A DNA stretch of 53,400 bases from Lineolata rhizophorae (taxonomy: Eukaryota; Ascomycota; Dothideomycetes; Lineolatales; Lineolataceae), in contig MU001671.1 of the NCBI GenBank assembly GCA_010093515.1, positions 16,329 through 69,728 of the forward strand, given 5' to 3'. Of the stretch, positions 1 to 10,349 are shown piece after piece; within the stretch, counting starts at the first letter, position 1, and every line of letters begins with the position of its first letter. A program made the translations under genes and the position numbers. Below the pieces are notes generated by a model. The model saw nothing but the letters and a program-made list of their open reading frames with translations, searched no databases and was not told where the DNA came from.

Positions 1-58
1 ATGTGTAATTGTTGAAACATCGCGCGTAGTAGTGGTGGTGATGGTTGCCAAGAAATTC

Positions 59-109
59 TGAGCGACTCGGTGGGGTGAGCGACTCGGTGGGGTGAGCGAC
101 TCGGTGGTG
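59..109. repeat. 17-bp tandem repeat, three copies (left edge)
   Basis: Three consecutive copies of TGAGCGACTCGGTGGGG lie at 59-75, 76-92 and 93-109; the last copy is slightly diverged. They are followed by a short segment containing TACGTTA. The same repeat type plus the same TAACGTA block occurs in inverted orientation at the right edge of the window, which suggests a terminal or subterminal array of a repeat family rather than a chance microsatellite. The family is not identified. Confidence 0.85.
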
Positions 110-196
110 GAATACGTTACTCCCATATATGGAATATAGGAACGCATCATGTTTTTGAATAACAAGATCACACAGTATCATAAGTCATTCTGGTCA

Positions 197-214
197 AACT
201 GCTAGCTAGCAGTT
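197..214. repeat. 18-bp perfect palindrome
   Basis: AACTGCTAGCTAGCAGTT is its own reverse complement. It lies about 185 bp beyond the stop codon of the oxygenase-like gene and about 90 bp inside the left tandem repeats. It could be a 3' end structure or a protein-binding site; nothing further is visible. Confidence 0.7.
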
Positions 215-399
215 GCATTACATTGCTTTCTAACTGGAAGGCCATCCAAATATCCCCTTCGCCATATTAAGAATATATCTGCTCCAACAGTTCAAGTCTT
301 AACGCCAACACGCTTGATCTAACTAGCTTATGCAACTCTACCAAGACATCCAGCAAAGACCAAATAGAAACGCCAACAATAGTATATATTCAGAACAGC

Positions 400-3300
400 T
401 TAATCGCTGCTAGTCTCAGTTAGATCAATGATATCAGCTTTCCTCTTGGACCCTAGATTGAGTCCATCGCGCTGGGATTGCACCGGCTGCCTGTTGCCGG
501 AACCAGCACTAAGCGGCGGAGCGCGTTCGCCTCTCGCGGTAAGCACGTAAATTGCAGCCGATGTATTATTGCCCTGATCGACATCTGCCCGAATGGGTGT
601 CAGGCAAAATACGAGGGTATCGTACATATTGCCCAAAACTGCCCTCATCTGATCTTCAGGGAAATCGTGAAGGGTATTCCAGGCTTTCAGGGCGCGATCC
701 TTCCAGGCGTTATGAGCCCTTTCCCAAATCCGGTTTGTCTTCGTTATCACCAATGTGTACGGGCTACCATTCCGTTTCGTCTCGTGGATGTGATCGTTTC
801 CCACCATCTGATGGATGTGCGCGCGACGTCCTTTGTTTATCGGGAACCCCATCGATCCCTGGTCTGGCCGAACAAGGAAATCACTGACCCTTTGGCAGTC
901 TTCGCACGAGCAGGAGAGGGGTGGCTGTGACCAATCAGACCGATTAACGGGCTCAATGCCGACGTGGCGTGTGAGATATTCGAACAAAACGTCCCGGTAC
1001 ATGTATATGTACACGATATCGCAAGTTGGTGGGATTTCGAAATGGGATCTGAAGACCAGGGCGAGCCGAAGAAACGGAATTAACATAGATTCCAGATGCT
1101 CCACGGGGACCTTCGAAGCCTCCTGCGCTATAGTTTGAAGAAGCTGCAAGGCTTCGTCATACAGACTCGAGCGGAGAAGGCCCTGCAAAAGATGAAACAG
1201 AGTATCTTCGGAGAACGGAGGCTCCTTTTTCTGGTTGGCGCATGAAAATGCTTGGTATTTGCGATCAACAGGAAGTTTTCCTCCTTTGCACAAGGAGAAC
1301 ATCGGAATCAACATATCGACCGACGGCTTCAACCTAGAGGCGACTTCTTCCTTGGCGACCTGCATTCGTAGATGCTCCTCCATTCGAATTATGAAACCGA
1401 CCAGGCTCTGCGCATTGGCATGCGTCTTCAGAGTGTTCATCACTCTTAATATTGTTAGTCAAGTTTGTAATCGAATCGAGATCGCTAGGGAGCTCCTTAC
1501 ATTTCTTCGATTTCTGGTACAAGAACGCGGAACGACAGAAGCTCGGCAAGCGCATTTCCGTCCTTTTGAGTTGAACAAGTGCAACAAGACAATGCCCTCT
1601 TGACTTGGATGACCACCCAAGTTTCTAGAGCCGAAATTCCGGTCGTATCGTTGGATTTCGCCGCGTTAGATTTGCGCACGAGCGTCTGTAGTACGGTAAC
1701 CCGCTCATGTAGCTTGAAATACCGTGACAGTTGCGTTTCGATCCTAGAACAAAATATTAAAACGGTGAGCTATTCGCGGGGAGTTTATGCAATACACGTA
1801 CGATGTGCAAAGTTTCTCAAATCCAAAGGTCTGCACAAGTCGATGGACGGCATTCCATGCCGACGCCGAAAGCTTGAAACATGGATCGCGCGCTAGCCTG
1901 TTCCAGAGGTCGAGATCCTCCAATCGCCCACAGCAGTCCACGACCAGGTCGAAAACGTTGGGTTCGAACATGAGGCTATCGCCGTAAGGTCCATATATTG
2001 ACCTGGTGGCTGCATCTCGGTTGTGTTTGATCGTGTACTCGCAGATCTTTCTTATTGTAGCTCTTGGACATTCATCGCCAGGGTTTTCATCGTATTTGGT
2101 TAGGAAAAAAAGGATTAGACGTTCCATCGTGCTACTTGGTTCGTAAAGGTCACTGGGAAATTGCTGTAGAAAGTAATCTGCCGCGTGCTCTTTCGGTACT
2201 ATGATGAGAACCTGGTTTCAAGTCAGCATGCCGGGCTGGCCCCTCGGGTAACAATGAGAATACTATTTCTAATTCCACGCGAGACACTTCCTCTGAGGAC
2301 TTACTGTATCACGATACCAATGCTCAGCTTCGGCTCCGGCATTACCTGTGAACCCTGTGTAGCCTTCCTCGTCCGGATCCCTTTCGTTATAAGGAATCTC
2401 GCAGATGACCTGATCCTCCTCAACAGGTATATCCTCTGCCAGCTGGGTACCATCGAGAGCTACCACTCGGCGTAACTTTATTTCCGAATCTATTATGTCG
2501 ACTCTCTCGTGGTGGTCTTCACCCCAGTCATCGTAGTCGTCTTCACAACCCCCCCAGTCATGACGCTCCAAACTGCCGAGAAAAAGAAAGAATTGGGTAT
2601 CCTTACAGGCTGCTTCAAGTGCGTGTGCTCGAACTGAATCATCGCCCTTGAGAGTGTTTATAGTAAGGCTGGCATCGGTGTATTTGTGCTGGAGCTGGTA
2701 AATACCGCGATCCCATACGCCGTCTATTTCATAGGCGGCATTCCACGCCCGAAGGACAGCTCGAAGACGGCTCCCAGCCGAGTGGATAGAGTTTGCGTCC
2801 TTAGGCAAATTGGGAATTGACTTGTACACGAGATTGTAGGTCAAAACCCATCGATAGCCCTCCTGCACTTCGGTGACCTACGACAAAGTTAGGTGGGTCG
2901 TTGTTGGGCGCAGGGAGTAACGCCAGTACCTCGTGGACGACATCAGAATACCAACACATGTAATAAGGTTGCTTAGTCGAGGAGCGAAGGTCTTTGTGCA
3001 CCCGAGTGCTTCACAACAACGTCCCCCCCCAAATGCGGTGATGGGAGACAGATGACAAGAGTCGCAAACATGCCAGGGACCTTCTCCGAGCTAGATTGGA
3101 GTAAGCAGACACGAACCAATGTAGGGCAGCTGATGCCAGGGTGGACTCATAATCCTGGTGTGGTCTGAACATGGCACCCTTCTCGTAGAGAAGCATTTTG
3201 TAGAGCTGGGCATCAAACGCATGCTCTAGGCCCAAACCCACGCTGACCTGGTCGAGGACCGTAGACACGTGAGCACTCCACGGGTAGAAGTAGGTTTGGA

Positions 3301-3613
3301 ATTGGTCGGCATTCAACTCCCACGTCCTGCGAATGGACGTGTCGACCACTGTTTCGCTGCCACGGCCAAAATGAGCCTGATGGCTTGCGGCGATGATTTT
3401 CTGAGCATCCTCCTCGCGCAAGGGGACGGCCATTCTCTCATTGTTAATGCGTATTCCAGGGTCTGAGAATGCTTCCATTGCACCACCGACTGCGGAAGTC
3501 CCCGCAGATTGAAGGCATTTTAACTCTTTATCGATAGCTGCGAGAACGTCGCCAAAGTCGTGAAAGTTTTTTATTTCCGCGAATCCCCAAGGTCGGCCGT
3601 CGTCGTCGGGCAT
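400..3613 (-). CDS. 2OG-Fe(II) oxygenase-like protein, six exons, one apparent frame break
   Basis: Predicted protein of about 965 residues in exons 3613-3147, 3090-2930, 2877-2305, 2211-1802, 1743-1501 and 1444-400. It looks like the large fungal family with an N-terminal prolyl-4-hydroxylase-like (2OG-Fe(II)) fold. Exon 1 carries the iron-binding H-x-D in MFRPHQD. Exon 2 has the conserved PGMFATLVICLPSPH block and WYSDVVHEVL with the distal histidine, and exon 3 opens with GYRWVLTYNLV, whose arginine would hold 2-oxoglutarate. The long C-terminal part has no domain I can name; its substrate is unknown. The start ATG at 3613 is the first in frame. The exon 1 donor (GTCCAC) is weak, but its splice restores HQDYDSEKVPGMF. 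Exon 2 is 161 nt, one more than frame allows: the frame changes near 2983-3000. This is either an assembly indel or real gene damage. The gene is divergent from CSN1 with a 654-bp shared upstream region. Confidence 0.75.
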
Positions 3614-4267
3614 TTTGGCGACAACCTCTTAGCTCGTGCCTAGACAGTCAAATAGAATACGCAGCAAATATAGAGGTCAGTCTTGATGTAAGCTACGGCG
3701 AACATAAAATGCGACCTTGAAACCAGGTGGATTGTCTAGGCAAAGAAAGCTCAACGTCGGAGGCGATTAAGTCTTGGCGGTTAGGGGGACGCGCTGCGCG
3801 TCTGCACCGTGGTCGCCTCTACACGCGAGACTGGCACGCCATCCTATTCGGGCTTGGATCTGGACTGACTCAAGCAGCGGGAGTAGAGAACGTCGTCAGA
3901 TAGAGCGTAGTCCGTATGGTGCGGTCGCCTGGAGATCAAGCACCAACAAGCCGCGTCCGTAGCCGGTGAGCAGTGCACAGCAATTGAGCTGACAGTGCTA
4001 CAGGCTCACTTAGAATGAATGAGCTAGAAGTGATAGCGATTGGTTTGGAAAGTAAAGAAAAGAAATCAAGTGAAATCACTTCAAGGTGCCCTTGTGAATT
4101 GCCAAGCTGTCAGGAACTTGACAGCACGGCCCGGAGCTCTTATCTTATCGGCGTACCCCTCCGGGCCGACAGCCTCCGAGCTCCTCCGAGTTGCTGTGTC
4201 CGCAGATGCTCGGCCGTAGCAGTTATGGCTTCGCCAGCCCAACTCTTCACCCACGATTACTGCCGCA
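3614..4267. promoter_or_regulatory. Shared upstream region of a divergent gene pair
   Basis: This 654-bp interval lies between the start codons of the oxygenase-like gene (-) and CSN1 (+), so it must hold both promoters and 5' UTRs. I see no clear TATA box and no convincing gene. The reading frames inside it look like chance. An ATG at 4225 lies upstream of the CSN1 start and out of frame with it, so it could act as an upstream start. Confidence 0.5.
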
Positions 4268-5925
4268 ATGGCTGCCGCGATCGAGGACTCGGCGCTCTTC
4301 CGGGAGGCGCGCGGCCGCGGCCGTGTCATCGTGACGGAACAGCCGCGCATCGACCTCGAGAACTACATCGCCTCCTATGTCGGACCCACGCGCCTCTACC
4401 GTTACATGCACATCGCCTCGACCTCGACGTTCCTCGCGCTTGACGCCCTTCATGCCGGCATCAAGGAGGTCAAGGAAGGCTTCAATACAGCCGTCTACCT
4501 CCAGTTGGTCGAAATGCTTGCCAAGGTCGCTCCTGATGACCCGCTGGCCGAGGTCGACGCCGAGTGGATGGATGACAGGATCAAGATGGTGAAAGTTCTG
4601 ACAGATCGCCTTGAGGGCGAGCTGAAAACATACAAGAATAACATGATTAAAGAAAGCATCAGGGTACGGTTAATTTCTGCGCTCCATGGGCCCCATAACT
4701 CCTCGAACGAATCTACCCATGCGGCTAACGTTTGTCCCGTCAAGATGGCTCTCGAGGAACTCGGTCGTCACTATATGGAGCTTAACGACTACCCCTCCGC
4801 CATAAGATCGTTCACCAAGATGCGCGAACACTGCACGCTGCCCAAGCACATCTCGGAGATGACGATCCTCCTTATCCAAGCCTACATCCACCAGGGCCAG
4901 TGGAGCTCCGTCATGTCCAACGCGCAAAAGGTGCACCAGCTCAGCCTCGGCCGCGAGGAGAAGGCGCGGCTCAGCCCCGTGCTCGACGCCTGCATCGGCC
5001 TCTCCCAGATGCAGATGCGCAGCTACGCCGCCGCCGCCCGCAGCTTCCTCGCCGTCGACCCGGCCTACATCGCGGTTGTCAGAAGCGACAGCAACACCGG
5101 CGCCGGCCCGAGCAGCGCCCACAACCAAGGCGGTCTCGCCGCGAGCGCCGGCCGGCACGACTTCCAGCGCGCCATCCTGACGCCCAACGATGTCGCGCTG
5201 TACGGCGGGCTGTGCGCGCTCATGGGCATGGACCGCGCGCAGCTGCGCGCCGAGGTGCTCTCGGGCGGCGCGCCGTTCCGGCAGTTCCTAGAGCTAGAGC
5301 CGCACCTGCGGCGCGCCATCACTCTCTTCTGCGGCTCCAAGTACGCCGCCTGCCTTGAGATTCTCGAGAGCTTCCGCCCTGACTGGCTGTGCGACGTGTA
5401 CATGCACGACCACGTCGGCCAGATCATCGCCCACGTGCGCGAGAAGTCCGTGGTCGAGTTCTTCCAGCCTTTCTCCTGCGTCACCTTCGACGAGCTGGCC
5501 AGGACCTTCGTCCCGCCCCCGGGCGTCAAGATCGAGGACGAGCTCGTCGACATGATTCAGCGCGGCGCGCTCCCCGCGCGCATCGACCTCGTCGATCGGG
5601 TACGTAGTCAGTCGGCCGTGCATTTGGCTCGTCCGCGATAGCGACCCACCGTCCGTGCTGACGATTTCTTGCCTCTGCCTAGCTCCTCATCGCGCCGCAC
5701 ACGCCTCCGCGCCAGGAAATCCACGCCGCCGCCCTCGAAATGACGCCTAAATACGAGCACAACCTGCGCCTGCGCCTCCTCCGCCTAAACATGATCGGCG
5801 CGGGCCTCGAACTCAAGCAGCCGAAGGGACCCCACGCCGTCCACGTCGAACGGCCCGGCGTCGAGCATAGCGTCATGGCGGACACGCAGATGGTCGAGGG
5901 GGGCGACATATACCAGCCGGGCTGA
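4268..5925 (+). CDS. csn1: COP9 signalosome subunit 1 (CSN1)
   Basis: CSN1 is the scaffold-type PCI subunit of the COP9 signalosome, which removes Nedd8 from cullins and so sets SCF ubiquitin-ligase activity; in filamentous fungi the complex affects development and light responses. Exons 4268-4663, 4745-5599 and 5683-5925 give 497 residues, within the usual range. The N-terminal IDLENYIASYVG and the helical repeats (KMALEELGRHYMEL, YPSAIRSFTKMREHC) match the family. The PCI/winged-helix part lies at about residues 285-400 (ELEPHLRRAITLFCGSKY, FDELARTF, IEDELVDMI). The C-terminal tail is helical with a short acidic-aromatic end. Intron 1 (81 nt) is in frame and stop-free, so the unspliced message would read through with 27 extra residues; splicing is favoured because it restores KESIR-MALEELG. 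Intron 2 (83 nt) is phase 0. The 3' end converges on the DUF8004-type gene. Confidence 0.93.
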
Positions 5926-6551
5926 GCGTAGGATGCTCTGGAACCAGACGTTCTTGAATACTTTTAAGCTTATTACTTTCCTCGACTGGGCATAGCACCG
6001 GCGTTCGTTCGGCGAATAAGCAATCATGGCGGGGATTCCAGCCACTGCTTTCGGGACATTGACATACAATTTCCTTTCATAGATTCAGCCTCAAGTAAAA
6101 GTAAATTCATGGAAGTCATATTCATCTCAGGAGGCTAAAAAGCCCGCGAAATGGCTGCTAAGAGAGGTAAAACTGCGCTGCGTGGAGCAAGATACATAGA
6201 AGCTTCGTCCAGCGAATATGATAACAAAAGGACAAGCTCAGTGAGCGTGAGAGGGGTATTTCCTAGCCGATTTTACACCCAGGTACCGGGTCTTGATGAA
6301 TGTATATCCGTGCGACCACAAAACGCCAACGCTAATGAGGGACGTGGAAAAATGCGGAAATGACTGGCCGAAGAACCAAAACTAAGCAACTAGAACGTGC
6401 CCTAGACAACCGTAATATATCCCAGCAAGAGAAGACAAATATGGGGCTCAAGGAATGGTCGGGCACCGCTGCAACGTGACCGAATCCAAAACTGCAAAAA
6501 AAAAGAAAGTCGCTCCAAAATAGACCAACATAAAGGAAAAGACCACTGCTT
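5926..6551. other. Convergent 3' intergenic region
   Basis: This 626-bp spacer lies between the stop codons of CSN1 (+) and the DUF8004-type gene (-) and must contain both 3' UTRs. A short purine run near 6495-6508 is the only low-complexity tract. The open frame at 6151-6363 has no recognisable motif and is treated as chance. Nothing else is visible. Confidence 0.5.
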
Positions 6552-9500
6552 TCAAGCCTTCACACCTTCCACTCTCCCCCCAACCCCTTCCCCAACCCCA
6601 CCACCCACAGCAGCCGCCCTCCTCCCCGGCCCCATCTCCAACGCCGCAAAAATATCCATCTCCGCATTCCCCTCCTTCCTCCTCCGCAGCTTCTCGCGCC
6701 TCTGCGCCCTCGCCTCCTCGCGCTCGCGCCTCAGCTCCTCCGCCAGCGCCGCAGCCGGCATCTCCGTGCGCGCCGCCAGAACCGCGCGGCGCGCCTCGTC
6801 GCGGCGCTCCTTCTTGGACGGCGCATTGGTCGCGGCGGGGGTGGTGTCGGCGCCGTCCACGATACCGTCGCCGAGACCGCCCCTCGCGGCCGCCACCAGC
6901 AGAGGCAGCGAACGGCGGCGCGCGGCGTGCGCTGCCGAGCGCGGGTTCACCGGGTCCATGCGCAGCGCCGAGAGGATGGAAATCTCGGTGCCAGCGGCGG
7001 ACGAGGCGGAGGCGGAGGGGGCGGGCTTGATGGCGCCGGAGGGGGCGGCCATGTGCGCGAGGGACTTGCGCTTCGCGAGCGCTGACGCGGCGCCCTCGGG
7101 GGATTGCTTGAGGCGCGGGTCCTGTGGATGCTGGAGCGTCTGTGCCTCTCCGCATTGCGCCGTTCCCGCCAGCTGATCGAGCGCCCACGCTTCGAGCTCG
7201 GCCGCCGTGAGCGGCGTCGACGGTGGCACGAGCATCTGGCCGGCCCTGCTCGCGGCGGCGGCGGCCGACGCGGCAGCCGCGGCCGCGCGTTTCGGCGTGA
7301 TTGTCTCGTTGCTGCTCGAGGCCGAGGCGGCCGCCGTCGACGTCGTCGCAAGTGTGGCCGTCGAGGCGGACTGCTTGTCTGCTGGCTGCTGGCGGGGGGT
7401 GCCGCCGGGGTTGAGAAGAGTAGGCGAGCCGGGCGCCGACAGCGCGGTCACGTACGTCGAGTCGGAGGCGGCCGTGGTGTCGCTGCCGCTAGGACTGTCC
7501 GTTCGGGCAGAGGCGACAATCTTGGACATGTCGGCTGACAGAAACTTGTCCTCTGTGCCGGTGCTGGCAGGGCTGCTGGCGGACGTCTCGCTATCGGCCT
7601 CACTCCAGACGGGCGTGTTGACGCCGGGACTGACGCGGCTGCTGGTGCTGTTGGGGGTGATGGGGGACGCAGGCGGCGGGGTGGAGTTGATGGCGTTGGT
7701 ATTGTTGCGGGCATCCTGGTCGAGGTAGAAGGTCTCGAATAGCGGCGTACGAGGCGGGTGCTGTTCTGTGCGTGGAGTTTGTGGTGCGTCTTCGCTGATT
7801 GGGGACGAAGCTTTGCTCGCTTCCTTCGTGGTAGACGATGTGCTCTTGTCCGAGTCGCTTCTCCCCACGACCTTCGTTTTGTTCAACCCATTGCCGTAAC
7901 CGTGCACGAGTATCTCGCAGAAAGGTTGCGTCGGCGGCTTTGGCGTGCGCTCGTGACCCGACCCTCGCCGCCCGAACGAAGCGAAGGAGAGGTGCTTGAT
8001 GTTGCGGAGGGATGAACTGCGAAGCATGGACCCGGGCGACTGCACGCGCAACGGCGGAGGAACCAAGCTTTCGACTGGCGATGGCCCGGGCGAGTTATCG
8101 CTACTCGAGTTCTTCGAGTCTTTACGGCTAGTGTGGGTGAAGTAGTCCTGGTTCTCGCAGTCGGGATGGATTGAAAGAGGAGGGGTAGGAGGACAAGATG
8201 AGATGTCATCCGAGCTCGAGGCGATGCTCTGACGTGTGGCTGTCGTCGACGCTTGCGAGGGGGGAACGAGGAGAAGCCTAGGGTTCATGTTGGCGGCCGT
8301 CATGTCCTTGGCCCAGGGCGCAACGGAGGGGACACGGCAGCAAAGCGGGTACGCGACGTCCTCCGCATTGCGAACCTGGGCCGGGGCGCGCAGGACAGAT
8401 AACAACATCTGCACGATGCTATAAACCATGATCCAGCGAACTTTGCGCGCATCCGATACCGAGACCTTTTCCTCCATCCTCTGAGATACCTCCCGTTCGA
8501 ATCCCATGTACGCCCTGACAAGAGGGCTTTTGAGCACGGCTGCGTTGTTAGCGTTGGTCGCCGCGCTGAGTGCCGCCCTGGTCAGAATATAGCGCTGCTC
8601 GCGTCCCTGCTTGGTGTTAAGCCGGATGGCGCTCAGGGCCCGCTGAGATTGGGTGAGCTGGCTGTCGGAAGGAAAGTCCGGCAGCAAGGGCAAGGGATGA
8701 TTCAAGGACGTGTATTTGTGACGGGTGTCGAACGCCTGGATGTTCTGCAGCACGCAAATGCCGCCGCTCGCGGGTGGCTGCGCAGCTAGAGAATCGGACG
8801 AATTGAGATCCACGAGATAGTCGAACAGGCTCTGAAAATCGTAAAACATGGACTTGAAGAGGGACTGCGGAAAGCACGGGCTTTGAGGCGGAGGCCAATA
8901 ACCGAATTTGTTGACATAGTAGGACTGTAGGAAGGAGCGGAACCTATCGAGATGAGCCCTCGCCCCCGCACTGAGACCTAAATGCGCCGGAGAGAGGTCT
9001 TCCTCCAGGAAGTTGCTCAGGGCTTTGCTCGTCCGGCTGAGATGCAGTTCCAGTTCCAAGTACGTCTTCGTGATGAGAGCCTTCGTGGTTGGAGAGATGG
9101 CTGCGAATTCGGGGCTGAGGTACAAGCCATCATTCATGGCGACGCAGTGCACGAACGCGTCCGCCCAGAGACCGAAGATCTGATATTGTTCGGCGTAGTA
9201 AAGCACGGCCAGGGCGTAGTCTGGATGGTGGGCAAAGTTCAGATAGCCCATCTCCTCCAAGTATACGAGGAGGTCGTTGTGGTTGTTGGCTCTTTTGGCC
9301 CTGAACATTCGCATCCTGTCGTGGAGCGTCACGAGCGCCTTCCCCATCGTCGTCCCGACCAGGGGCTTCCTGTAGACAAGGGCGAAAAAGTTCCGCGTCG
9401 TGATGTGCCACGAGAAGGCATCGTCGCGGGGGACATGGTCCGGAGCCGGGATGTACAGCTCGTACTTGTCCTGGGGACGGCCGCTACCGGTAGGGCTCGA

Positions 9501-10349
9501 CCCCTGCAGCTCCGGCAGTAGTTGAGCAAAGCAGATGCTGAACAGCGGCCCGCAATTAAACTTCTGGAGCGTCTCGAATGGGACGCGAAAGGTCGGTCCA
9601 CGGCGGGAGTTGCCTTTAGCGTAGAGATGTACAAGTATATCGCCGTTCTGGAAGAATAGCTCCGAGTCCTGCGCAGGGGGGGGTGTAGATGATAAGTATC
9701 GATTTACAAGCGAAGCGAGATGGCCACTCACTCTGCGAAGCCCGTCCCAGTCCGCGCAAGTCCTGTTCTTCCCGTCCCATCTCTTAACGTGCGGACCCCG
9801 CCGCGGCGTCTTCAGGATGCCTGCATTAGACGCAGGCCGTCGGGAACGCTCCATGGCCGGGCCCGGCGAGAGGGATCCGCGCCGGAATAACCTGGAGAAG
9901 TTGGGGACCGAAGGCGAAGTGGGAGGCAGAGAAGGGATCGCGGGCAGCGTCTGCCGGCGGGCCTGCTTGCGTTCCTTGTCGGCCTTGCTGTCCCCGCGCA
10001 GCTCCTCCCGCTGGTGCTGCTGCCGCTCGCCACTGGCGGCAGAGGCGGAGGCCAGCACCTCGGAAATCGACGTGGTGTGCGCGCGCTGGGCCCGCGGCGG
10101 CAGGCTGCTGCCGCTGGCGCTGCTGCTGGCGCTGCTGCTGGCGCTGCCGTTGCCGGCCTTTTTGCGGGCCAGGTCCTCGTGCGAGGCCGACCAGAGGAGG
10201 CCGCGGGCGCGGGCCGTGGTCTGGTGCAGGGATGAGGTCCTGTGCGGCACCTGGGACGCGTCAATGGCCACGGGGGCTACTATTCGCGCGGACGACAGCG
10301 ACGACGACGATGGCGCCGACGTGGCTGGCGGGCAGTCAACCGCGCCCAT
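6552..10349 (-). CDS. DUF8004-type fungal protein of unknown function
   Basis: Two exons (10349-9732 and 9668-6552) encode about 1244 residues. The first about 185 residues and the last about 580 are low-complexity Ser/Ala/Pro/Thr-rich and probably disordered. The folded part at about residues 185-660 starts with KRWDGKNRTCADWDGLRR and DSELFFQNGDILVHLYAKG, and continues through ELYIPAPDHV, WHITTRNFFALVYRKPLVG, LAVLYYAEQYQIFGLWADAF and ALITKTYLELELHL. I recognise this layout as the Pezizomycotina family called DUF8004; its function is unknown. The C-terminal tail is charged and arginine-rich (KKERRDEARRAVL, RREKLRRRKEG), possibly coiled-coil. The 63-nt intron (9669-9731) is in frame and stop-free, so an unspliced message still codes. 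The start is the first ATG in frame; upstream lies a long GC-rich promoter region. No signal peptide or membrane span is seen. Confidence 0.85.
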   Translation of the reverse strand: MGAVDCPPATSAPSSSSLSSARIVAPVAIDASQVPHRTSSLHQTTARARGLLWSASHEDLARKKAGNGSASSSASSSASGSSLPPRAQRAHTTSISEVLASASAASGERQQHQREELRGDSKADKERKQARRQTLPAIPSLPPTSPSVPNFSRLFRRGSLSPGPAMERSRRPASNAGILKTPRRGPHVKRWDGKNRTCADWDGLRRVSGHLASLVNRYLSSTPPPAQDSELFFQNGDILVHLYAKGNSRRGPTFRVPFETLQKFNCGPLFSICFAQLLPELQGSSPTGSGRPQDKYELYIPAPDHVPRDDAFSWHITTRNFFALVYRKPLVGTTMGKALVTLHDRMRMFRAKRANNHNDLLVYLEEMGYLNFAHHPDYALAVLYYAEQYQIFGLWADAFVHCVAMNDGLYLSPEFAAISPTTKALITKTYLELELHLSRTSKALSNFLEEDLSPAHLGLSAGARAHLDRFRSFLQSYYVNKFGYWPPPQSPCFPQSLFKSMFYDFQSLFDYLVDLNSSDSLAAQPPASGGICVLQNIQAFDTRHKYTSLNHPLPLLPDFPSDSQLTQSQRALSAIRLNTKQGREQRYILTRAALSAATNANNAAVLKSPLVRAYMGFEREVSQRMEEKVSVSDARKVRWIMVYSIVQMLLSVLRAPAQVRNAEDVAYPLCCRVPSVAPWAKDMTAANMNPRLLLVPPSQASTTATRQSIASSSDDISSCPPTPPLSIHPDCENQDYFTHTSRKDSKNSSSDNSPGPSPVESLVPPPLRVQSPGSMLRSSSLRNIKHLSFASFGRRGSGHERTPKPPTQPFCEILVHGYGNGLNKTKVVGRSDSDKSTSSTTKEASKASSPISEDAPQTPRTEQHPPRTPLFETFYLDQDARNNTNAINSTPPPASPITPNSTSSRVSPGVNTPVWSEADSETSASSPASTGTEDKFLSADMSKIVASARTDSPSGSDTTAASDSTYVTALSAPGSPTLLNPGGTPRQQPADKQSASTATLATTSTAAASASSSNETITPKRAAAAAASAAAAASRAGQMLVPPSTPLTAAELEAWALDQLAGTAQCGEAQTLQHPQDPRLKQSPEGAASALAKRKSLAHMAAPSGAIKPAPSASASSAAGTEISILSALRMDPVNPRSAAHAARRRSLPLLVAAARGGLGDGIVDGADTTPAATNAPSKKERRDEARRAVLAARTEMPAAALAEELRREREEARAQRREKLRRRKEGNAEMDIFAALEMGPGRRAAAVGGGVGEGVGGRVEGVKA

